Source: Flavobacteriales bacterium
Lineage (GTDB): Bacteria > Bacteroidota > Bacteroidia > Flavobacteriales_F > PHOS-HE28
DNA: 61,552 nucleotides
Assembly: GCA_020852835.1 (NCBI GenBank)
Contig: JADZAC010000072.1
Location: 1 to 61,552 of the forward strand
Reading direction: 5' to 3'
Under the pieces are notes generated by a model. It made no database searches and was not told where the DNA came from. It was given only the letters and a program-made list of their open reading frames with translations. The position numbers and the translations under genes are program-made. Below, one piece after another: positions 56,796 to 61,552 of the stretch (position 1 is the first letter of the stretch; every line of letters starts with the position of its first letter).

Positions 56796-59700
56796 ATGAG
56801 GGCATGCAGGGCAATTCAGTTGACCACGATCCTCGGGCTTGGCTCCGTCATTCACCCGGCATATGGGCAAGCCTACTTCCAGCAAGAGGTGGATTATGTG
56901 ATCGACGTGCGCTTGGACGACGAGTCCCACTTGCTGCACGGCTCGGAAACCTTCACCTATCGGAACAACAGCACCAGCACGCTGGATACCTTGTGGATCC
57001 ACCTTTGGCCCAATGCCTACCGCGACCGCAACACCGCCTTGTGCCGGCAGAAGGATTCGCAGAACGACTTCGACCTGCACTTCGCCGAAGCGGAGGAACG
57101 CGGGTGGATCGACAGTCTCGACTTCCACGTTGGCGCAGCCAAATTGCAGTGGGACTTTTCTTCCGCCAACAGCGACATTGCCTGGCTCAAACTGCCGCAA
57201 CCTCTTGTCCCGGGAGGCCATACGGTGATCACAACGCCCTTTCGAGTAAAAATACCGGACGCCAAATTCTCCCGCCTGGGCCACACCGGCCAGGCCTATT
57301 ATATCACGCAATGGTACCCGAAGCCGGCGGTGTATGATGCACAAGGCTGGCACGCCATGCCCTACCTCAACCAGGGGGAATTCTATTCCGAGTTCGGATC
57401 ATTCGATGTATCCATCACCTTGCCCGCGAACTACGTGGTGGGGGCCACGGGCCTGCTCCAGGGCAACCCTTCCGAAGTAGCTTGGATGGACTCCTTGGCG
57501 CAGCTGCCTATGCCTGACCGGAAGAACAACGACTTTCCGCCTTCCGCGGCAACCACCAAGACCCTCCGCTACAGGCAGGACCACGTGCATGACTTCGCGT
57601 GGTTCGCAGACAAACGCTTCCTGGTACGCAATGGCGATGTGACCTTGGCACGCAGTGGCCGAAAGGTGCAAACGCAAGTGCTGTTCACGCCCGCCAACGC
57701 GCACCTGTGGAAGGATGCCATCACCTACGTGAACGAAAGCGTGCGCCTGTACAGCCAATGGGTGGGCGATTACCAATACGCGCGCTGCACCGCCATTGAC
57801 GGCACCATAGCCGCAGGTGGCGGCATGGAATACCCGATGATCACCATCATCGGCAACATGGGTTCATCACTTGACCTGGACCAGGTGATCGCCCACGAAG
57901 TAGGCCACAATTGGTTCTACGGCATGCTGGCCAGCAACGAGCGCTACCATCCTTGGATGGACGAGGGCATGAACAGCTTCTTCGAACAGCGCTACATGGA
58001 AACGCGCTATGGCGCCGGTTTGTCGTTCGACATGGCCGGACTGCCGATCGGCCTGATCAACAAAGGGCGCGGCATCACCTTCCGGATGCAGAACGAACTG
58101 ATGTACCGGTACAACGCACGCCGTATCTGGGATGCACCAGGCAGCAGCACTTCAACCGCGTTCACGGAAGCGGACTACGGCACCACCATCTATGCCAAGA
58201 CCGCGTTGATCTTCGACCAGCTTCATTCCTACTTGGGCGATTCCCTTTTCGATGCCTGTTCCCAAGCATACTTCAACGAATGGGCGGGCAAGCACCCGCA
58301 ACCGGCAGATGCACGCGCCAGCTATGAACGCGCCAGCGGCAAGAACCTTGATTGGTGCTTCGGGGAATTGATCGGAACGGCCGACAAGGTGGAGGTGAAA
58401 GCACGCAAGCTGAAGAGCGGTGAGCTCACCTACCGTTCCACCGCTGTGGCAGGCTTTCCGTTCCCCGTTACGGCATGGAACGGCGCGGACAGCTTGGGCA
58501 CCACATGGATCACCGGCAAGCCGGGGAGGAACAACGCAACGCTGCCGTGGGCCAATGCCGACCGGGTGCGTATCGACGCGCTGGACCACACGCTGGACAT
58601 CGACCGGCGCAACAACGAGGCGCGCTCCTTCGGCCTGCTGAAACGCCACCACTTGCCCGCACTGAAATTCCTGGTCGGGCTGGAACGCGAGGACCGCAAA
58701 AGCATCTTCGTCTCCCCTGCAGCGGGATACAACACCCACGACGGCTGGATGGCCGGGATCGCCTTGTACAACACCACATTCCCTTCGCAACAGCTGGAAT
58801 GGGCCGCCGCACCGCTCTACGGATTCGCCAGTGGCCGCTTAGCCGGGGGCGCGCGGATGATGTGGAACGCGGATCGGTTGCGGAGCAACTGGCTGCGCAA
58901 CATCCATGTCGGCCTCTCCGGCTTTGCCGCTTCGTTGTACAACGTGAGCGATGTGGAACAATGGTACCAGCGCTTGGTACCGAGCATCCAATTCGACCCG
59001 AAGCTGAAAACCACCGGCCCCGAGGCCTATTTGCGCTACCGCAGCGTGATCTTATGGGAACACGCACAGGGCACATACCACTACGCGGACCGGGAAGTAC
59101 CGATCAACAGCACGGGCAACAGCGTGTACCACGAGCTCAGCACGAACATAGCGCAGCGCAACGGCTTCAACCCGTACAGCCTCACGCTGACCTCGCTGAA
59201 TGCCGATGCCTTCAACCGATTGGCCTTGGAAGCCAACTGGAGCGCCATCTACGACACGCACAAGCACCGCATCACCTTCCGCGCATTCGCCGGCACCTTT
59301 CTGCGCAAGGACCGCAGCCTGATGACTTCCGCCATGGGCTGGCGCATGTACTGGGGCAGTAATGACCTGCTGTACGACCACCTGTACATCGACCGGCAGT
59401 ACACCGGGCAAAACACCAGCGCGCAGTTCAACATCGAACAGGGCGGCTTCCGCACCCCCACGTCCATCGGCACATCGGACACGTGGATCGCGGCGTTGAA
59501 CACGGAGATCGACTTCCCTTTTGCGTTGCCGCTCGCTGCCTATGGCAGCTATGGCGCGGCACCGGTGACGCTGGTAACGCAGGATGGGAAGACCACGGAC
59601 TGGCGCGGCAACTGGGAAGTGGGCATCGGCCTGCGGCTGTGGCGCGACATGGTGGAGGTGTGGGTGCCGCTGGCTTTCTCGGAAGACATCCAGAAAGAGC

Positions 59701-59798
59701 AGGACCTGCGCCGCTTCAACTTCAGCGACCGCATCCGCTTTGTGCTGGCGTTGGAGAAGATGGACCCCACGCAGGCGTTGAGGAAGTTGCCGCATTGA
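56796..59798 (+). CDS. M1-family zinc metallopeptidase
   Basis: A 1000-residue exported peptidase. A signal peptide ends near AYGQ at residue 25. The N-terminal beta domain is followed by the catalytic domain with GGGMEYPM near residue 342 (the GAMEN-equivalent) and the zinc site HEVGHNW near 367 plus the third ligand in WMDEGMNSFFEQ near 389. The C-terminal 380 residues are beta-rich with many Trp and Tyr and look barrel-like (RSNWLRNIHVGLSGFAASLY). M1 enzymes are aminopeptidases. The final 78 bases of the gene and its trailer recur at 60450-60527. Confidence 0.94.
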   Translation: MRACRAIQLTTILGLGSVIHPAYGQAYFQQEVDYVIDVRLDDESHLLHGSETFTYRNNSTSTLDTLWIHLWPNAYRDRNTALCRQKDSQNDFDLHFAEAEERGWIDSLDFHVGAAKLQWDFSSANSDIAWLKLPQPLVPGGHTVITTPFRVKIPDAKFSRLGHTGQAYYITQWYPKPAVYDAQGWHAMPYLNQGEFYSEFGSFDVSITLPANYVVGATGLLQGNPSEVAWMDSLAQLPMPDRKNNDFPPSAATTKTLRYRQDHVHDFAWFADKRFLVRNGDVTLARSGRKVQTQVLFTPANAHLWKDAITYVNESVRLYSQWVGDYQYARCTAIDGTIAAGGGMEYPMITIIGNMGSSLDLDQVIAHEVGHNWFYGMLASNERYHPWMDEGMNSFFEQRYMETRYGAGLSFDMAGLPIGLINKGRGITFRMQNELMYRYNARRIWDAPGSSTSTAFTEADYGTTIYAKTALIFDQLHSYLGDSLFDACSQAYFNEWAGKHPQPADARASYERASGKNLDWCFGELIGTADKVEVKARKLKSGELTYRSTAVAGFPFPVTAWNGADSLGTTWITGKPGRNNATLPWANADRVRIDALDHTLDIDRRNNEARSFGLLKRHHLPALKFLVGLEREDRKSIFVSPAAGYNTHDGWMAGIALYNTTFPSQQLEWAAAPLYGFASGRLAGGARMMWNADRLRSNWLRNIHVGLSGFAASLYNVSDVEQWYQRLVPSIQFDPKLKTTGPEAYLRYRSVILWEHAQGTYHYADREVPINSTGNSVYHELSTNIAQRNGFNPYSLTLTSLNADAFNRLALEANWSAIYDTHKHRITFRAFAGTFLRKDRSLMTSAMGWRMYWGSNDLLYDHLYIDRQYTGQNTSAQFNIEQGGFRTPTSIGTSDTWIAALNTEIDFPFALPLAAYGSYGAAPVTLVTQDGKTTDWRGNWEVGIGLRLWRDMVEVWVPLAFSEDIQKEQDLRRFNFSDRIRFVLALEKMDPTQALRKLPH

Positions 59799-59800
59799 GG
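59723..59800 (+). repeat. First copy of a 78-base direct repeat (3' end of the M1 peptidase gene)
   Basis: From CAGCGACCGCATCCGC at 59723 to the TGAGG at 59800, covering the last 25 codons, stop and two more bases. It matches 60450-60527 at 76 of 78 positions. This copy belongs to the intact gene. Confidence 0.92.
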
Positions 59801-59829
59801 AAAACAGCCGCTCTGTGTATCTTGGCACC

Positions 59830-60072
59830 ATGCCCACGGTATTGCTGCGGGAAGGTTTCAGTTTCTATTTCTGGAGCGATGAAGGCAGTGAACCGCCCCA
59901 TGTGCATGTTAGCAAGGGTACCGGGTTGGCCAAATGGTGGTTGGTGTCGGAACCGACAGCGGAATATTCCAACGGATTCAAGAAACAGGAACAACGCAAG
60001 ATCGCACAACTGATCAAGGAACACCATGAAACGCTCATCCAAGCCTGGAAAAATCACTTCGGCCCACGCTGA
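59830..60072 (+). CDS. DUF4160 domain protein
   Basis: An 80-residue protein. MPTVLLREGFSFYFWSDEGS followed by EPPHVHVSKGTGLAKWW is the DUF4160 signature. The rest is helical (FKKQEQRKIAQLIKEHHETL). The start is the ATG at 59830; the frame extends to 59815. It overlaps the next gene by 47 bases. DUF4160 genes often pair with DUF2442 genes, and the pair has been suggested to be toxin-antitoxin-like, but the mechanism is not established. Confidence 0.9.
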   Translation: MPTVLLREGFSFYFWSDEGSEPPHVHVSKGTGLAKWWLVSEPTAEYSNGFKKQEQRKIAQLIKEHHETLIQAWKNHFGPR

Positions 60073-60442
60073 CGACATCCGGACCAAAGACCCGTTGGAC
60101 CAATTGATCATTGAGGAGGGGCTGCGCATCGTGGACATTTCTTCCGTTGCGGATGGGAGTACATTGATCCTCACCCTCACCAATGGCACCACCGTGGTTG
60201 CACCGTTGGACGATGTACCGCAATTGGCAACCGCAAAGCCCGCACAGCGAAAGAATTACGAGTTGGTAGCCAACGGAACAGCAATTGGCTGGGAAGACCT
60301 GGATGTTCACCTTTCCTTGAAGGGATTCCTTACCAGCATTGTGCGCAGTGAGGTGATCCGACGGCTGACCGGGCCGGGAGAACGGGGGCCGGTGATGATT
60401 CCACGCCGTCGATCCGGTGCCAAAGCCAAAGCGGTGAAATAG
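60026..60442 (+). CDS. DUF2442 domain protein
   Basis: A 138-residue protein. Residues 30-110 form the DUF2442 domain (LRIVDISSVADGSTLILTLT, VAPLDDVPQLATAKPAQRKN, then AIGWEDLDVHLSLKGFLTS). The C-terminal tail is basic (IPRRRSGAKAKAVK). It overlaps DUF4160 by 47 bases, longer than a simple stop-start overlap, so the two are translated as a pair. It may be a nucleic-acid-binding partner or antidote; not shown. The second peptidase-repeat copy starts 8 bases after its stop. Confidence 0.88.
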   Translation: MKRSSKPGKITSAHADDIRTKDPLDQLIIEEGLRIVDISSVADGSTLILTLTNGTTVVAPLDDVPQLATAKPAQRKNYELVANGTAIGWEDLDVHLSLKGFLTSIVRSEVIRRLTGPGERGPVMIPRRRSGAKAKAVK

Positions 60443-60449
60443 GTGTAGC

Positions 60450-60527
60450 CAGCGACCGCATCCGCTTTGTGCTGGCGTTGGAGAAGATGGACCCCAAGCA
60501 GGCGTTGAGGAAGTAGCCGCATTGAGG
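60450..60527 (+). repeat. Second copy of the 78-base direct repeat, downstream of the DUF2442 gene
   Basis: Repeats the M1 peptidase 3' end with two substitutions relative to 59723-59800 (C to A within GACCCCA-GCAGG, T to A within GAAGT-GCC; the latter makes an in-frame TAG). It brackets the DUF4160-DUF2442 pair and has no gene of its own. Confidence 0.92.
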
Positions 60528-60593
60528 GAGCGTTGAACCGCCCACTCTTCCCCGTTTCTGGACCAGGGCTGCGGCCAGCCGTGCGGCGGGTTT

Positions 60594-60611
60594 GTGATAC
60601 GTGTGATACGT
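60594..60611 (+). repeat. Tandem 9-base repeat upstream of the ORF6N gene
   Basis: GTGATACGT occurs twice in direct tandem, 12 bases before the ORF6N start codon. It may be an operator for a self-regulating DNA-binding protein (inference). Confidence 0.5.
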
Positions 60612-60622
60612 TTACCAACACG

Positions 60623-61201
60623 ATGAGCAAGAGCGCGAAGCAGGTTCCGGCGATCAGCGACGCAGCGGTCATGAGCAGGATCCACACGGTACGCGGCCAC
60701 AAGGTGATGCTTGACCGCGACCTGGCGCAACTTTACGGCGTAGAGACCAAAGCGCTCAAACAGGCTGTCCGGCGCAATATGGAGCGCTTCCCTGAGGACT
60801 TTATGTTCGAGATGAGCAAGGAGGAGCTCGAGCAATGGAGGTCACAAACTGTGACCTCCAATTCGGGAGACCGGATGGGCTTGCGCTATGCGCCGTTCTG
60901 CTTCACCGAACACGGTGTGCTGATGCTCTCCAGCGTGTTGAACAGCGAGACGGCAATCGATGTCAACATCCAGATCATACGGGTGTTCGCCAAGATGCGC
61001 GAACTGCTGGCCAACCGCAAAGACCTGTTGCTGGCCTTGGAAAAGTTGCGTGGAACGGTACCCCACAACAGCCGCGACATCAAGGTGATCTTCAATATCC
61101 TGAAGAAGATGCAGGAGGATGAACGCCACCGCACCCTGTTGGCGCAGGTCCCGAAGAAGCGCCCGCCCATCGGGTTCAAGAAAGGAAAGGAAAAGCCTTG
61201 A
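60623..61201 (+). CDS. ORF6N domain protein
   Basis: A 192-residue protein from the ATG at 60623 (MSKSAKQVPAISDAAVM). The ORF6N domain covers about residues 15-100: SRIHTVRGHKVMLDRDLAQL, YGVETKALKQAVRRNMERFP, and RYAPFCFTEHGVLMLSSVL. This DNA-binding domain is known from phage and mobile-element proteins and is frequently found in Bacteroidota genomes in accessory regions. A charged C-terminal tail ends GFKKGKEKP. It lies 95 bases after the second peptidase repeat and next to a broken lpxH start, consistent with an accessory insertion hot spot. Confidence 0.9.
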   Translation: MSKSAKQVPAISDAAVMSRIHTVRGHKVMLDRDLAQLYGVETKALKQAVRRNMERFPEDFMFEMSKEELEQWRSQTVTSNSGDRMGLRYAPFCFTEHGVLMLSSVLNSETAIDVNIQIIRVFAKMRELLANRKDLLLALEKLRGTVPHNSRDIKVIFNILKKMQEDERHRTLLAQVPKKRPPIGFKKGKEKP

Positions 61202-61294
61202 AGCATGTGCGCGGACCGCGTGTTGCCGACACCCGCCCACCTTTACCCGCGTTTGCAACGGGGGGAAGCTCACACTTCCCCATCTTTGAACCCC

Positions 61295-61351
61295 ATGTCC
61301 ACCGGCCAGAAGATCTACTTCCTCTCCGACTTCCACCTCGGCGGTCAATGA
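61295..61351 (+). pseudogene. Truncated N-terminus of UDP-2,3-diacylglucosamine diphosphatase (LpxH-like)
   Basis: From the ATG at 61295 the frame reads MSTGQKIYFLSDFHLGGQ and stops at TGA (61349-61351). KIYFLSDFHLG is the start of LpxH-type metallophosphoesterases (first metal motif D-x-H), which in the full enzyme continues for more than 200 residues. Nothing further of the family follows in any frame. CATCTTTG at 61281-61288 would still supply a -7 element. It appears to be the 5' remnant of a deleted or recombined gene, with the next gene fused almost at once behind it. Confidence 0.75.
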
Positions 61352-61357
61352 TCTCCG

Positions 61358-61552
61358 ATGGGCGCGTGGATCATTCTCATTTGTGGCCTCGGCTTTTACT
61401 GGTCATGGCGGTCGCAAGCCAAAGGCAACCACAAACTCGCCCTGCTCCTGCTTGTGCTATGCGGAATGGCGTTGCGCGTGTATACCTCCTCTGACCTCTA
61501 CCTGCACGCTTGGGATGAGCGGTACCACGCCTTGGTCGCCAAGAACCTGATC
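61358..61552 (+). CDS. ArnT/GT39-type membrane glycosyltransferase, 5' part only
   Basis: The frame from the ATG at 61358 is open for 65 codons to the window edge. MGAWIILICGLGFYWSW is a first membrane helix, followed by a second (LALLLLVLCGMALRVYT) and then LYLHAWDERYHALVAKNLI. The D-E-R-x-H text after the first helices is typical of the first periplasmic loop of polyprenyl-phosphate-dependent glycosyltransferases in Bacteroidota. It begins 6 bases after the stop of the LpxH remnant, and the true start could lie elsewhere if the upstream region was rearranged. The rest is outside the window. Confidence 0.75.
   Translation, partial: MGAWIILICGLGFYWSWRSQAKGNHKLALLLLVLCGMALRVYTSSDLYLHAWDERYHALVAKNLI

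Overview
The window looks like a chromosomal segment of a GC-rich member of the Bacteroidota, probably Flavobacteriales-like (inference). The support is: two proteins with clear C-terminal type IX secretion (T9SS) sorting domains and a third with a plausible one; TTG-N19-TAnnTTTG promoters, exact in front of rpmH, rpsT and the tRNA-Glu gene; a short archaeal/eukaryotic-type prolyl-tRNA synthetase; and a carbamoyl-phosphate synthase large subunit that lacks the C-terminal allosteric domain. No rRNA, CRISPR array, transposase or phage structural gene was seen. One tRNA (Glu, UUC) is present.

Layout. 1-2.6 kb: small poorly known genes, a protein cut by the left edge, and a DNA-binding protein that seems to keep only the N-terminal part of a WYL-type regulator. 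2.6-12.6 kb: carB, a Spy-like periplasmic protein, a PLP aminotransferase, a degenerate CPBP membrane protein, a 1011-residue T9SS adhesin-like protein and an alpha/beta hydrolase. 12.6-18.3 kb: housekeeping genes rpmH and birA (minus strand), then rsfS-ftsH-cdsA-psd-lipoprotein (plus strand). 18.3-24.3 kb: a very tightly packed minus-strand run, radC-wecB-deacetylase-FemAB-like-upp-membrane protein-HAD phosphatase. rpsT lies just upstream, separated by a terminator.

24.7-43.0 kb holds a Wzx/Wzy-type exopolysaccharide locus in two minus-strand blocks. The first block (wza, wzc, wzx, GT61-like transferase, a second transferase, wzy, GT2 and acetyltransferase) is mostly joined by ATGA overlaps. 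The second block is GT4, epimerase, WecG/TagA-type transferase and the initiating phosphoglycosyltransferase. Between them, on the opposite strand, sits a secreted parallel beta-helix protein, and a secreted esterase-like T9SS protein lies beside wza. Together with wecB and the deacetylase at 21-23.5 kb, the window encodes initiation, assembly, flipping, polymerisation, length control and export of a polysaccharide, plus candidate enzymes that modify it.

43.0-50.5 kb: tRNA-Glu, a conserved hypothetical protein coupled to proS, a Tyr/Gly-rich lipoprotein, an OmpP1/FadL-like outer-membrane protein, a zinc-ribbon coiled-coil protein and a Nif3-like protein. 50.5-61.5 kb: a DUF4143 AAA ATPase bracketed by imperfect direct repeats, then lpxK-pnp, gatB-TlpA-like and an M1 peptidase. 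The peptidase gene's 3' end is duplicated on the far side of a DUF4160-DUF2442 gene pair. An ORF6N gene, an 18-codon LpxH-like fragment and the start of a GT39-type glycosyltransferase close the window. The last 12 kb carries most of the signs of accessory insertion and rearrangement.
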